A stretch of 64,000 bases of DNA from Acanthochromis polyacanthus (GCF_021347895.1 NC_067132.1:13508995-13572994), one strand, 5' to 3'. Shown: positions 23,737 through 37,132, counted from the first letter of the stretch. The notes: generated by a model not told the origin, from the letters alone. Numbers and translations are program-made.

Positions 23737-24307
23737 CTGCTTCACATCAAGATGCTGCAACAAACCAGAGAAGGTAAGTTAGCAGAGTTTGATTGTGATT
23801 CCACTGAAAGAGAAAAGAGAAAATCCACCTTAAAACAGCTGCTGGTGTGAAACGTTGAGTTTGATGTTAGAGTCAAAGATATCAGACGACAAATCATCAG
23901 AGACAGTGATGGTGAGATGTCAGAGTCTCCAACGTGTTTCTCTGAATCAGACCACAGGAAATCAAATCATCTTCTATGTTTGTCTCATTTCCAAGCAGCA
24001 GAGGAAACATTGATGTGGTGAATAAACATGAGAGTAAAACAGCAGCAGAGCAGCTGACTGCCTCCTGCTGTTTGGGTGCAGATTCACACACTTTCTTCTT
24101 CTTTCTAACTCCCTTCATGTTTTCACTGTCAGTCTCTGTCACACTGGAACACAAGTGAGTCAAAGTGTTGCAGCTGTTGTGTAAAAGCACAAAGTCACAT
24201 GTTGACTTGAATATTTGTCCTCAAAGTGTTTGAGCTCCAACACTCTCTGTGCTGTTTCATTTCCACAGAAGGACACAGAAGAAGCAGACTGTCAATACAA
24301 TGGTTGA
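23737..24307 (+). pseudogene. Relic or alternative cytoplasmic exons of receptor B
   Basis: Two segments keep good splice borders in the phase used by the ITIM genes. 23737-23773 (AG before, GTAAGT after) would read CFTSRCCNKPEK. 24269-24307 (CCACAG before) would continue KDTEEADCQYNG and stop. In position, CQYNG matches the first ITIM of paralogues (IRYGEI in C), so the frame ends where the signalling motif should be. Use of these exons needs splicing at TG/GTGACA (23638), a weak donor. If spliced, the tail still has no ITIM. Confidence 0.5.
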
Positions 24308-24695
24308 AATTCAAGCATCATGAGCCACAAGGAGAGAAACAAGACGTTGACTTCACTGTCAGTGGAATGATTTGATTTGTTTTGACTTATTTCTACCTAC
24401 TGCTGTTATTTATGGAGTTAAATGTGATTTATTAGAGGCTCACAGCATCATCCAGGCCTGTACATATGAAACAATTGTGCTGTGTAGAAGAAAAGATCAA
24501 CTTTTATATATCAAGTCATTTTAATATCAACACATTGTTTCTGTGTGGAGTAAAAGGAGGATTCAAATTAGAAAATCAATTACAAAAATAATTCTTGTGT
24601 AAATAATTTTTCCTCTGTCTGGTATTTCTCTGTGTGCTAACATAGACAACTTTCTCTTTGTACATTTAAATGACAGCTGAATTATTGTGACACCA

Positions 24696-24701
24696 AATAA
24701 A
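24696..24701 (+). terminator. Candidate poly(A) signal of receptor B
   Basis: AATAAA lies at the end of an AT-rich 3' UTR that follows the tail relic. The 3' UTR segment gccacaaggagagaaacaag (about 24321) recurs in modified form on the minus strand near 46530 and 54660, marking related 3' ends. Confidence 0.45.
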
Positions 24702-25169
24702 TAGTTTGCTTCATATAAACATGTAATTTATCGAGTCATGAGCTTCTAGTAACACAAATGAAAACATGTGGAGCTTTGAATCCCTGAGGTTTTCTCATCA
24801 GTCCTGCACAGCAGCAGATGAAGTGAAGTTCTTCATGTTCCTGTTGAATCTCTGGATCAGCATCGCTTTGACTGTTTCCGCCCCATAAGAAAAAGATGAA
24901 GAGAGATTTTACCAATTTTTTTTTGTTTTATCTAAAACTTTTAAGTAAAACATAAACTTATAAAAGATCATTAATACGTTTCTGTAGTCAGAAACTTGTA
25001 TATTTTGATGATTTATACTTAAAATGTCTCATTCCAAATAAATATGATGTATTATAAATGAGATATCAGTTAACTTGTGGATTTTGTAACTCTCTTTTCC
25101 ATAGAACAGAAAACCAGATTCAACAGAAGCAGCGTAGTGAACAGCTCAAATCTGTTCACATGTACACCA
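24702..25169. other. Spacer after receptor B
   Basis: AT-rich sequence without recognisable exons. It lies between the 3' end of receptor B and the Tc1 relic at 25170. Confidence 0.5.
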
Positions 25170-26590
25170 TCAGTCAACAGTTTGGACACATTTTCTCCTT
25201 TTATGGTTTTTCAATATTTTCATAACTGTTTAGATTGTCACTGAAGGCTTCAAAGCTATGAATGAATGCTTATGGAATTATGTAGTAAACAAGAAAATGT
25301 GAAAATAGTCAACATTTCTTATATTTTAGATTCTTCAGAATAGTCACCCCTTGCTTTGAACATTTAGCATTTGTTACATCATGAGGTAGTCACCTGAAAT
25401 GGTTTTCCAACAGTCTTGAAGGAGTTCCCAGAGATGCTGAGACCTTGTTGGTCCTTTTCCTTCACTTTGGGGTCCATCTCATCCCAAACCATCTGGATTG
25501 GGTTTAGTTCTGGTGACAGTAGAGGCCAGGTCATCTGAAGCATCACTCCAGTCTAATTATTGGTCAAACAGTTCTTACACAGCCTGGAGGTGTGTTTGGG
25601 GTGATTGTCCTGCTCAAAAATAAATGATGGTCCGACTAAACGCAAACCGGATGAGATGTGATGTCATTGCAGGATGCTTTGGTTGCCATGCTGGTTCAGT
25701 GTGCCTTCAGTTTTGAAGAAAACCCCAACAGTGTCACCAGCAAAGCACCTCTACACCATCACACCTCCTCCTCCATGCTTCACAGTGGAACCATGGATGT
25801 GGATGTCTTCACCTTTTCTGTGTCGCAGAATGACACGGCAGGTAAAGATCTCAAATATGGATTCATCACAGCAAAGCACAGATTTCCACTGGTCTAATGT
25901 CCATTCCTTGTGTTTCTTGGTCCAAACAAATATCTTCTGATTGTTGCTTTTCCTTAGTGGTGATTTCTTAGCAGCTATTTGTTCATAAAGGCCTGATTGG
26001 TCAGTCTCCTCTGAACAGCCTGAACAGTTGATGTAGAGACATGTCTGCTGCTAAAACTCTGTGGCATTAATCTGGACTCTAATTGAGCTGCTGTTAACTT
26101 GCTATTTCTGAGGCTGGTGACTTGGATGAACTTATCCTCACCACCAGAGGTGACTCTTGGTCTTCCTTTCCTGGGGCAGTCTTCATGCGAGTCAGTTTCA
26201 TCGTAGCACTTGATGGTTTTTGTGACTGTACTTGAGGATACATTCAAATGTTTTGCAATTTTCCAGACTGACTGACCTTCAGTTGTTACAGTAATGATGG
26301 ACTGTCATTTCTCTTTACTTAGCTGATTGGTTCTTGCCATAATATTGATTCTATGAGTTGTCAAATAGGGCTGTCAACTGTGTACCAACCTGACTTTTGC
26401 ACAACACAACTGATGATCCCAACCCCATTAAGAAGGCAAGAAATTCCACAAACTAACCCTGATAAAGCACAAATGTGACGTAAAAACCATTTCAAGTGAC
26501 TACCTCATGAAGCTGATCCAGAGAATGCTGAGAGTGTACAAAGCAAGAATCAAAGCAAAAGGTGGCTTTTTTTGAGTATGCTAGGTTTGG
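25170..26590 (-). mobile_element. Decayed Tc1-like element
   Basis: The left end resembles the cagtttggacacatttt termini of a Tc1 family also seen as a MITE at 56551. The minus strand still reads transposase pieces: a start-like MARTNQLSKEK near 26340, TVTKTIKCYDETDSHEDCPRKG with the GRPRV hook (26247-25975), then shifted pieces with the complements of the GGGSI and NPIQMVWDEMD regions near 25780 and 25490. Many frameshifts make it non-coding. Confidence 0.8.
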
Positions 26591-27189
26591 AGAAAATCCT
26601 GCACAGAAATGCAGTGATTGAATTCAATTATTTTTTATTTCCCCCCAAAAAAACAAAACGTCTCCATTAAGATGAGAGAGAAACTCATCACACAGGATAG
26701 AACTGAGCGTGACAAAAAATGGTTCACACAAATATGTTATCAAATACTGAATTGACTTGAAGAACAAAGCTGGAAATTGATAAAATGACACTTAGAAGGC
26801 ATAATAATGGAAACAATAAGGCACACAGTTTTCTCTTGCTGTGTTTGAGAATACGAGGATGAAGATAATAGATAAAATAATAATAAAATTACTATTTACA
26901 ATGCCTTCTATGAAATAATCTAAAATACCATCAAACAAAATGACACAGGACATTTTTAAACATGAAATATAACCCTTTACACATTGAATACATTTACAGA
27001 ACTGTTGTCTTTGGACATTTATTTCTACACATCTGGTTTATAATTAACAAATCAAACATCATCAATCAGCACACAAATATGAACTCTGTTTAATTAGAAA
27101 AGCTGCAGGATGTTGAGGGCTTGAGCTTCTCTTCAACAAACTGTGACTCACACAAATGTAATTTATGTCGTCACATAAATAACACAATC
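26591..27189. other. 3' flank of receptor C
   Basis: AT-rich sequence, probably containing the 3' UTR of receptor C (minus strand). No exons or repeats recognised apart from short homopolymers. Confidence 0.5.
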
Positions 27190-30100
27190 TTATTTCTTCT
27201 TCACTTGAGCGTAGAGTTCCTCTGGTGCATCGTCTGTCTGCGTTGCATCGTTTGACTTGTTGACTTTCACCTCTGCATACACTGTGTCCTGCTGCTGTTG
27301 GACGTCCTTCACTGAGACAGAGGAAGGTTCACGTCTCTGCTTGAAGCTGATCTCTCCATATCGGATGTTATCTTCTTCTTCTTCTTCTTCAGTTTTTCTT
27401 TCTGGCTCGTCAACAACCAGCTCTTCACCGATCTCACTCTGGAAAAATCAACCAAATAAGAGGTTGTGAGCTGGAAGTTCAGTGAGCCAGATAGACTACA
27501 AGGAAATGTTCCATTTCCTCACCTGCCGTTGAGTTTGATACATTGACTTTAACCACCTGAAGGACATGAGATGCTGTTAGATGAACTACAGTGTTTGATG
27601 GTAAATATATTGTACATGGCTGGAAATGATGTGAATCAGATGTTAGTGGATTTGCAGCTATAATGTCAGTGAAAGTAAGTATGTCATGTTTGCTGCTTTG
27701 ATCTGTGAGTCTTACCAAGCAAAGACAATCAAGCAGATGAGTAAGATGATCCCAACGATCCCTCCAAGAATCGGTTCCCATTGTAAGGATCCAGGATCTC
27801 CTGATGGAAAACCAGAACCAGCATAAACACCAAGTGACATTAAACTACCAGTGTGTCACTCCCAACTCATCCAACACACTTGGTACCCTTTAGCATCAGT
27901 TCAATGCCTGTAGCTGTCAGACAGACCCATAAATATCTGTGAATGTAAGAAAGAGGTGCCATGAATCTGCAGCTTAATGTTCTCTGCTGGTGTCATTAAT
28001 ATCTATAATCTGTGGTTAATGTGGTGAATTAGTGTATTTAATCCTGAATCATGACCTTTCAGTGACCTACACAACTATTTTTGGTGCATCATCTGAACCA
28101 AACTAAATGAAAACACTCATCCAACATGGAGACCCAAACCTCAGAGATATGGTTAACAGTTCTCTGTTTTACACTGACTCTACCCGTAAACCTCCTCATG
28201 AGGCTCTTTTAAACTGGAAAAACTCCTGAAAATCTACTTCTGGCAGCTTCATTAAAGGACACCTTGACAAGACCACAGTTTTTGATTGTCTCAGAAATGA
28301 GAACAGACTGAACCTTCACGCTTTACAGACGAGTATTCAGATGGTTGCAGTCTACAACCTCACCACTAGATGGCACCAAATCTTACACAACAGTCCTTTA
28401 AATTCTAACTGAACTTCATAGTTTGTCAGGCACCGTTTAGAAAACAGTGAGGAAGATGTCCCAATAGCATAAAACACTGATACTAGCAGATTCACTAAAT
28501 AAAACCAGCGACTACATTTACCTTCAACAGTCAGAAGAATCTCATTTGACCTGTTATTACCAAGAATATTTGTGGCCTCACAGTAATAAATTCCTCCATG
28601 AGTGACATTAAACTGATAAAAGTGTCCTTCAGCTACTTTCATGGATCCATCTTTAGTTTTTAAGAACCAGGAGAAGTTGCTGATGGGAGGATTGGCTCTG
28701 CTGGAGCAGGTCAGGTTCACCCAGCTACCTGCTGACACCAAACCTGATGGACTGATGGATGCTGAGGTTTCTTTGGGGGCATCTGAGGAAAATGGGACAC
28801 AAATGTACAACATGAAAGATGAATGAGAGCCTTGAAAACAGAAGAAATAAATCATGATGAGCAGACAGGATCACTTACATGGAACACTGAGAGTCTGTTG
28901 TGTCTCTTTGGTCTTTCCAGGTTTTCCTTCATCCACAGGATATGTGGCAGAGCAGCTGATGTTGAATCCATCATGTGAGTCCGACAGAGTGATGCTCTGC
29001 TGGATTTTACTTGTAAAGGTTCCATCTGTGTTTTCCTCTATTTGGCTGTGAGAGTTTTGTGGGAGGTTCCAGGTGAGTTGAGGAGGGGAGTGTGGACAGG
29101 GAGTGAAAGCTGAGCAGCTGATCGTGACAGACTTCTTCTCCTTCACTTCACCTGAGATGTTGATTGTGGGACTCCACGGAGAATCTGTGGTTTCACATCA
29201 AACACATGTTTTATATTTTAATCACAATATTTAATGACATGTTTTCTTTATCACAGCACAACTATAGAGTTGTGTTCTGAAAGCCAATTCTGACACTTTG
29301 ATATTCCATCCTCTCCTAGATTTGATTTTCTTTTACACTTCAAAGTGCAACAAATGTAATTTATTTTATTTAAAGAACAATCCAGACAACAGTAAATGTC
29401 AGAATAAGCAATCAAAGGCAAAATTTATCTTGATTTTTATAAGAAAGAAGAAAAGGAATTGCACTCATTGCTTCTCTTTTATAACCGTCATCAGTAAATT
29501 ACATTACATACAGTCTGTACTTTTTCCTACTTTACTGTCATTGTAATGCAGTTAACATTGGTCAGTAAAAAAAATCTAGAATATGAATAGAAAATAGATT
29601 GAAATCCTTTTATAATTTCCTAACTTAGGTTTGTTTCGGGGGTTTGTTGATCTATGCACTCATAAAAACAAAACCTTCCTACCTTTAATTTCTATCTGAA
29701 CAGCTTCACAAGAAGCTGTTGCCATGAATGGAAAGTTGGCAATTCTGAAGAAGTAGTTGTCATTATAAGTTGTGGTTAAATTAGAAAACAGAGTGGTGCA
29801 GTTTCCCTGACTCAGGTTTCCAATTATTTCCATTGGATAGTCGTTAACTGTCTGACTGCTGTTGAAAATAACATTCTGTGGATATGTGAGGAAGCGATGA
29901 TCATTTTTAATCCAGACTCCAAACATAGTTCTTCTGCTGTCAAACTGTTTTCCTTCTTTAGCACTGAAGTTACAGGGGATTCGCAAACAAGATCCACTCA
30001 GTGCTTCCATCTTTTCTGGTGCAGTGATGAAGAGGGCAGGATTAAAACGACAATCAGCCATGGTGCCTGTAAACCAGAATCACAGTAAATAATAAACATC

Positions 30101-30348
30101 AACATGAAGAGAACATTTAGGATGCAAAAAAAACCCAAACTTAGTCTATCCATGTGATTCTTGCTGTTCTTTCAGCTTGTATACTGTGAACGGCTTCAGT
30201 ATTAAATGACTTTGTAAAGTATTTCTGTCTCGACTGCTACTTCAGACTAATGATTAGAGTCAGAGAACAGCTTACCTGAAATAAAGAGGAGCAGCAGTAA
30301 CATGCTGCTGGTCATGATGTTCACCGGCAGGACTGTCATCCAACCCAT
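27190..30348 (-). CDS. Siglec/CD22-like receptor C, inhibitory type (ITIM tail)
   Basis: Predicted 463 aa. Exons in transcript order: 30276-30348 (leader), 29683-30066 (V-set), 28879-29184 (C2-1), 28522-28782 (C2-2), 27716-27800 (TM), 27523-27556, 27190-27438 (tail). The likely 5' UTR exon ends at 33831, so intron 1 is about 3.5 kb and is filled with repeats. The V domain has SGSCLRIPCNF, NCTTLFSNL and NYFFRIA. The membrane segment (ILGGIVGIILLICLIVF) is uncharged. The tail has an acidic run of seven Glu, then IRYGEI (ITIM), TVYAEV (ITSM-like) and ELYAQV. Its V domain is closest to that of E, whereas its tail groups with D, so exons have different histories. The intron after C2-2 stays open and would add a hydrophobic stretch if retained. 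Confidence 0.88.
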
Positions 30349-31212
30349 CACCTGTAAAAATAAGTACACAAACAACTACCCAACTATAGGATCACACCAG
30401 GACCTTCGCTTGTTCTCTGGGTTTTCAGAAGACATTAATGATGTAAAGCATTTTCTTGAAATTACATTTTACCAATCTACACCAAACTCACACTAAATAA
30501 AACATTTCCTAGTGCAGTGTAGCTATTTAAGAACCTGACAAATAAAATGAGTGAAATCTATTGGACTTTCCTTACCAGATGAGCCCTCTGCTACGGAACA
30601 GAACCTGCTAAGTAATAATCACGCAATTTGAGAATTTCAGCAGTGTTTCACTTGATGTATTTCTGCAATACATTGAGTGAAACACTTCCCTGTTCAGATG
30701 TTGTAATGTGAAAAAAAACAGAACTGCGGTCACAGGAATGTCAGAAAAAGCTTTCACTCCCTTTGTGAGTGAGGATCTCATCTTGATCCCATCAGAGTTC
30801 AAATAACTAATTTACTTTGGACATGTTCATTCAGACCTATATATGCTTTACCTTTTTAGATACTGGTCATTTCTCAGTTCTAGTACGCAAGTCTGTACTC
30901 GCGTACTTGGCGAGGGCGGACTTGAAAGTCGGATTCCGAAGTACGGACTTGTGAGAACGCGAAAACGCAAGTATGGACAAGTAATAATAATAATAATAAC
31001 AATAATAATAGATTTTATTTGGGAGCACCTTTGATAACACCAAAGGTCACTTTACAGAGCATAAAACAGAGTAAAATAAATAAAACAAAACAGACACAAG
31101 TTACGCAACAGTTAAAAAAACAATGAATGAATTACAAGTACACATATTGTTAATCACTGACCCTGTGTGTCTGCTAATTTTACTCCCTGTCTTTATGCAA
31201 CTATTTCTTCGA

Positions 31213-31870
31213 CTCAAATTAGCTTGACATTTGTCTTGTTACAGTTCCTATTGTCTGTATAATTCAGCATTTTCTGTTTTCAGTTGTTGGTACATCTGAG
31301 TTCACTCCTTGTCTGAGTTCAGCCATCAAGTTTGTCACTTTTGTCCTTGGTGATGTAAACATTTCATGGTTCCTTGGTTATTAGAGTGGACTACTCAATT
31401 TAATTTCATTCTATAGCACCACTTCACCAGTGTTTAAACAAAAAAACAGTCTTTACTTTAGAACAAACTTCCAGCTGACCCATGCTCAGAGAGGAAGGCC
31501 ATCTACATTTGTCTTGTTATCCATCAGTTCCATTTGTCTGGATAGTTCAGCGTTTTCTATTTTCCGTTGTCAGTTCTTCAGGGTTCATTCCCTGTCTGAC
31601 TTTAACCCTTGTGTTTCTCACTTTTGTCCTTTGTGCTATCTCCTGCAGTCCTGGTATCAGCTAACACAGACTACAGTATGCATAAAGATACTAACTTGGT
31701 GTCTTTAAACCATAGCTAAGTTCAAGACATAAAAATTTCATGCCTCCTTGATTATTAGAGTGAATTACTGAATTTAATTTTATAGCACCGATTCAGTGTT
31801 TTAAACAAAAATCTTGCCTTTACTCAAAATAAACCTCCAGCAGAACCAGGCTCAGGCAGGGAGGCTATCT
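31213..31870. repeat. Diverged tandem duplication of about 300-350 bp
   Basis: The blocks at about 31213-31503 and 31509-31870 share ordered landmarks: acatttgtcttgtta, a ttcagc.ttttct segment, ctcacttttgtcctt.., ttattagagtg.a.tact, atagcacc..ttca and the end c.tgctcag..aggaaggc. The units are imperfect and gapped. The second ends in a GA-rich run near 31896-31915. This lies in intron 1 of receptor C. Confidence 0.65.
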
Positions 31871-32394
31871 GCCTCGACCGGTTGGTGTGAGGGTGAAGGA
31901 GAGAGAGAGAGAGAGTGGAGTAGCAAAAAACAGACACATAAGAGATCACGTTAAGTGGCAAATAGCCTTGAGCCTCTTCATCTGCTCCATCTTCCTGCCT
32001 GTGACCCAGTTACTGCTCTTAGTGTGGGTTTTTAAAGAATCTCTGTTCCTAAAACGCATCTTAAGGAGAGAGAAGGTTTGACAGAGGAGTTTTCAGCAAG
32101 GATACAGAGGTATATCATCACTGTAGCCTCTGCTTAAGTCTTTTCAGCGCCTGTGACATATGAAGGAGGTGTCAGAGAAAAGTTAATATACACTCTATTT
32201 TGCTATGAACACTGCTCTTCTTATCTGACAGAAATGATCAAATACAGCGGTAGGCTGTAAGTGAACAATGGAAAAACGATGCTGTTGTGTCACTCCTCAT
32301 AGTTAACTGACTTTGCTTTAAAACAAGTCAGAGGCCAGAATGTCTTATTTAGTGAAATACTCAGCCAAGGAATGCGGCAGTTATGTGACCACTG

Positions 32395-32780
32395 GCATAT
32401 GTTTGTCCTTCTGTTAGTCTGTGCACAAAATTACTCAGAAACGGATTAGTGAATTTGAATGAAATTTTCAGGGAAGGTCAGAAATGACACAAGGATCAAG
32501 TCATTAGATTTAAGCAGCGATGTGGCTTATAGTCTGAATCCACTGATTTGTTAAAGATTTCTGTATCATTGTGAGAGAGCGGCACGGGGTCACATGTGAT
32601 CTTACTACAAATTGACCACTGCTGACTTACTGTAAATGATACAAGGAACAATTGATTAAATTATGGGGGTGTTTCCAAATCACATCAATGTCTGCTGCCC
32701 GCTACATATTTCAGTCACGCGATTCGGTAACCGTATGTAATGTACACATACATAGCACATGCTTGTGCTCAGTCGGGCTG
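32395..32780 (+). repeat. Dispersed repeat family 1, copy 2
   Basis: It shares tatgtttgtccttctg, the tttcagggaaggtcagaaatg core and the ggaacaattgattaaatt block with the copies at 8110, 54915 and 59935. It lies directly upstream of a truncated Tc1 copy. Confidence 0.8.
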
Positions 32781-32891
32781 GATCCAAATATCCGAATATC
32801 CACATATTCGGTCGTTACGGTGGTATCCGAATATTTCCCATCCCATCGGACGATGTTGTGCGATCGGTATTATAGGATTGAACCAATATTG

Positions 32892-33656
32892 AACTTTTTG
32901 GTGTTAATTCTAAGCGCTATGTGTGGAGAAAACCAGGCACTGCTCATCACCTGCCCAATACAATCCCTACAGTGAAACATGGTGGTGGGAGCATCATGTT
33001 GTGGGGGTGTTTTTCAGCTGCAGGGACAGGACGACTGGTTGCAATTGAAGGAAGGATGAATGTGGCCAAGTACATAGATATCCTGGAGGAAAACCTCTTC
33101 CAGAGTGCTCAGGACCTCAGACTGGGCCGAAGGTTCACCTTTCAACAGGACAATGACCCTAAGCACACAGCTAAGATAACAAAGGAGTGGCTTCAGAACA
33201 ACTCTGTGACCGTTCTTGACTGGCCCAGCCAGAGCCCTGACCTAAACCCAATTGAGCATCTCTGGAGAGACCTCAAAATGGCTGTCCACAACGTTCACCA
33301 TCCAACCTGACAGAACTGGAGAGGATCTGCAAGGAAGAATGGCAGAGGATCCCCAAATCCAGGTGTGAAAAACTTGTTGCGTCATTCCCAAGAAGACTCA
33401 TGGCTGTACTAGCTTTAAAGGGTGCTTCTACTCAATACTGAGCACAGGGTCTGAATACTTATGACCATGTGATATTTCAGTTTTTCTTTTTTAACAAATT
33501 TGCAAAAATTTCTACATTTCTGTTTTTTCTGTCAAGATGGGGTGCTGAGTGTACATTCATGAGAAATAAAATGAACTTTTTTGATTTTGGCAAATGGCTG
33601 CAATGACACAGAGAGTGAAACATTTCAAGGGGTCTGAATACTTTCTGTACCCACTG
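32892..33656 (+). mobile_element. 5'-truncated Tc1-like element (same family as 1875-3507)
   Basis: It starts abruptly inside the transposase at aactttttggtgttaattct and continues through [23 protein letters not shown] and [15 protein letters not shown] to a frameshift near 33290, then the right inverted repeat ending cccactg at 33656, followed by TA. The left half of the element is missing. It shows two non-reference changes relative to the copy at 1875 and restores none of its function. Confidence 0.9.
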
Positions 33657-33769
33657 TATATTGGACTAATGTACCAATATTGCAAGCATTTGCAACAAAA
33701 CCAGGATTCAGAATTGATTGCTAACTTAATGTAAACAAAACTCTCATTAAATATCATATGAAATTACTT

Positions 33770-34480
33770 TTTTTTAGTGAAGTCACCTCAGAGCTACAAA
33801 ATATTCTCTACCACCATATCAATATCCTACCAAAGAGGCCGGCATCAAAATGCAAAAAGCAGAGAAACAATAACCAACTTCCCTGTTTGGCGGTCATAAC
33901 CTAAGACCAAGCTGACTTCCCATCATTCAAGACTTCAAGTAAGTCCAGTTGATTTTGCTGTACAGCTGCTGAATATCATTTCAGTTTAACAGCCTACTGT
34001 AAATATGAGAGGAACACAAACGGTTCTCACTTTGGAGTCAACAAGAGGAAACAGATGTGGTTCTCCTGCACTAAAGTTCAACATAAATGTATAAAGTAAA
34101 AGAACAAAGGATTGTTTTCATGTTTTTATCTTTTTACATTTGCTTTGAATTCCATTCTACATTTACAATATATCAAATCACAAAAATAAAAAAAAGATTT
34201 GCATACATGCAACATTATTCCAACAACCTGCTGTGTTTTCAGATAGCATAATTTTATACTAAGAAACTAACAATTGTACATTTAAAAAAAATCAAGCGAT
34301 GCAAACTGTTGAGCAATGTTCTACAACAAATTCAAATGCTTTTTGTAGAACAGCTTTTGCCATGCACAGTTGTTTGAACTGAAGTAATTATTTCACACAG
34401 TCCTTTGCAGTTGCAGCTTCCTCCTAACAGTTCAGGACAGGAATTGCCCCACTGAACTTCTTCTTCTTCTTTGCTCCTCC
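33770..34480 (-). repeat. Upstream segment of receptor C, duplicated at receptor E
   Basis: It matches 51735-52420 in the same orientation, with shared segments around gtcacctcagagctacaaaa, aagaggaaa.agatgtggttctcctgca and cagcttcctcct.acagttcag. It includes the likely 5' UTR exon of C (donor GTAGGA at 33830-33825). The duplication that made C and E therefore covered promoter-side DNA as well as the coding exons. Confidence 0.65.
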
Positions 34481-35654
34481 TTTAACTGCAGGTAGCAAAG
34501 ACACACAGCAAATATTAAAATGTTTGTGATCCGGCACAAGGGGATGTGGTATTTTATTTCTGTGTTTTTCTTTATACTTTTATTGTTTGCTTTGCATGTA
34601 TTTATGATTTATTGGGTATTTATGGGCATTTTTAAATAGTTTTAATCATATTCTGTAAAGCTTAATGACTACACCTCCCTGTCTTGTCCTCCTTGGCAAA
34701 TTCCAAGTGTGCTCCACCCGGTCATTACTCAAGCTTTGCAATATTTGCTTCTCTGGTCATTTACTCATTTATTCCACAATTCAACCTTTTCCATAGCCCA
34801 TCCCATTACATGTTCATGAAAAGAGGAACAAGGTAAAATGTTAACACACAATCAAGAAAAGGCTAAAACACAGGGCGAGACTTTACATGAAGTAGACACT
34901 GCAAATTACATCATTTAAATGTTATTATAGTTCAGCACTGTTGAGTAAAGATCAGATGGAGGACAAAGTGAGCATCTGTGAAATTTAAAATAAAAATAAT
35001 TACTGTGTTGTAGGTGTATGTCTTCACCAAAACTTGCAGTTTACATCAACAACCATCCAGACTTGACTTTTTATATATAAAAAGTCACATTTTTTAATCC
35101 TCACATCAACCTGTGACATTTTGTCTTTATTTATTGTATATTTGATGTATGAATTCCTGAGTTACGGCCAAAAACTGTTTTGTGAGGTCGCAGCAACGTT
35201 TGACCATCAAATTCTAATAGTTTCATCCTTGAATAAAGGAAAATGTTTGCGTCAAGGCGCTCAAGAGATATTGTGTTCATGAGAATGCTATGAGTAAGTG
35301 CACCAACATCTTGGGTCACAAGATCTTCAGCTGCAATTTATCAAAAAAGAGAACCAACTCAGCTCATCTGCTTCATTTGGACTGCGTAGGCTTGCTTTGA
35401 TCAAACCAAACAAACACTGGCTGTCAGCAGATTCCATTTAAAATGTTGCCCAGTGAAAGGAACCCGGGGGGGGGGGGATATTTCATGTGAAAAAAAAAAA
35501 AAAAAAAAGTGTCCTGAATATTTGCATAGAACTTTTCGTGTAGTACCTTTAACGCTTACCCCTTCACACAGCTTTATTCAGTCACACATTATCAAATACA
35601 AGTATATTAGTCACATTCAGTCATTTTAAAGAGTCAAAACAAGGCTGTCATAAA

Positions 35655-35686
<32 letters not shown>

Positions 35687-36180
35687 CACTTGAGAAAAGC
35701 AGAAGAAACACTTTGCTGGTAAATTTGAATAATTTTACAATGAGGAGAAATGCAGAAAGTCCAGCATCTGTATCTGAGAAGACTGACAGCCTATTTATAG
35801 TGTAACAGTGAACAACTTTTCTTCTAATCAGCTTGTTTTGACTTGCGCCACAAGATAAACCTTTTCAACTGTTTGACTACATCAGAAACTGCAAGTCTAC
35901 ATTCCTCACGTCGACAAAGGAACTTCAACGATTTCAAATTCAGCTTCTTTAATTTTAAAATAAAATTCATTTTGAAGTCCCACAGAATTGAGTTTACAGT
36001 ATTCACAATAAATATTTATTTGGTTCTTATGCCACTTAATTCAGGTCATAAGATGGCTAAAATTAGTGCATGACTTCTACACAGAAACACATTACAGTAG
36101 TACTACATCGGTTACCGATTGGATCTTGTGTAGAAGGACTGAGAAGGAAGCAACATAAACTGTTATAATTTGTGCTGCTA
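34481..36180. other. Non-coding spacer with homopolymers
   Basis: No exon recognised. It contains a 12-nt G run at about 35466-35477 and two A runs (about 35491-35508 and 35669-35687). Confidence 0.55.
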
Positions 36181-37132
36181 AAACAGTAAACATTTTAAAA
36201 TGGGTTACAGCAAGCTCAAAAAGGCTCAGAAGCAGGAAATGAAGATGCAGACTGAGGTAACAATTTAATAATGCTTTTATTTACAAAACTAAAAAAAATA
36301 GACCTACATATGACAACCAGAACTAAGAACCCAGAAGAGGAAAAACTACAAAACCTCTAAAGACAGAACTGATCAATGAACCTCCTAATGGGAGGGAGGA
36401 CTAACAACAACCTGAAATAACTAAACCCAAGGTTAACCCATATTTGGTACAACCAAGGCAAGAAAAAAAGTCAAAACGCAAAACTAAAAACAAAAGACCT
36501 AGACTATGGCAACCCTGAAACCAAAAACCCAAGACTGAAGACTATTCTATGCTGTGCTTAAAATACAAATAACAGTTGTCTACACGGAATATGGTCTAAA
36601 AACATGTAAAAACAACTGAATAAACTACAGTCTGGTGTTACTAGGGCTCTAGAACTTAGCTGACTCTACTAAGGGAAACGTCAGACTTGGACCAGGCTCC
36701 TTCCAGCTTCCGTGCTCCCAGCTGTCTGACACAGAGTTGGCAGAATGGCGTTTGTGGAGCGAGGCAGAAGGCTGGTGTCCTCAGTGGTGTTATACGTCCC
36801 AGGTGGAGGGCTGATGTTTCCCAGGCCAAGCTGGCGGAAGGTGGGCAGCAGAAGCCCTGGAGAAACAGCAGACAACAGGAACCCAGGCATCAACAGCAGG
36901 CAGGAGTCAACCTCTAAACACAGACAACAGGGTTACTCACAGTACCAGGTAAGTGGCAAAGACTGCTTCTATTCTCAGTACCAGCTGGAGATCAGACAAC
37001 AGTCCAGTTTCAAAAGACAGGTGAAGTCTGCCTTTATGGAGAAGCCAGAGTGACAATCAGCAGCTCCCACCGCACCTGATCCGCTGATTGCAACGAGCCA
37101 CACCTGCTGCTAGCTCCAACGCCACACACACC

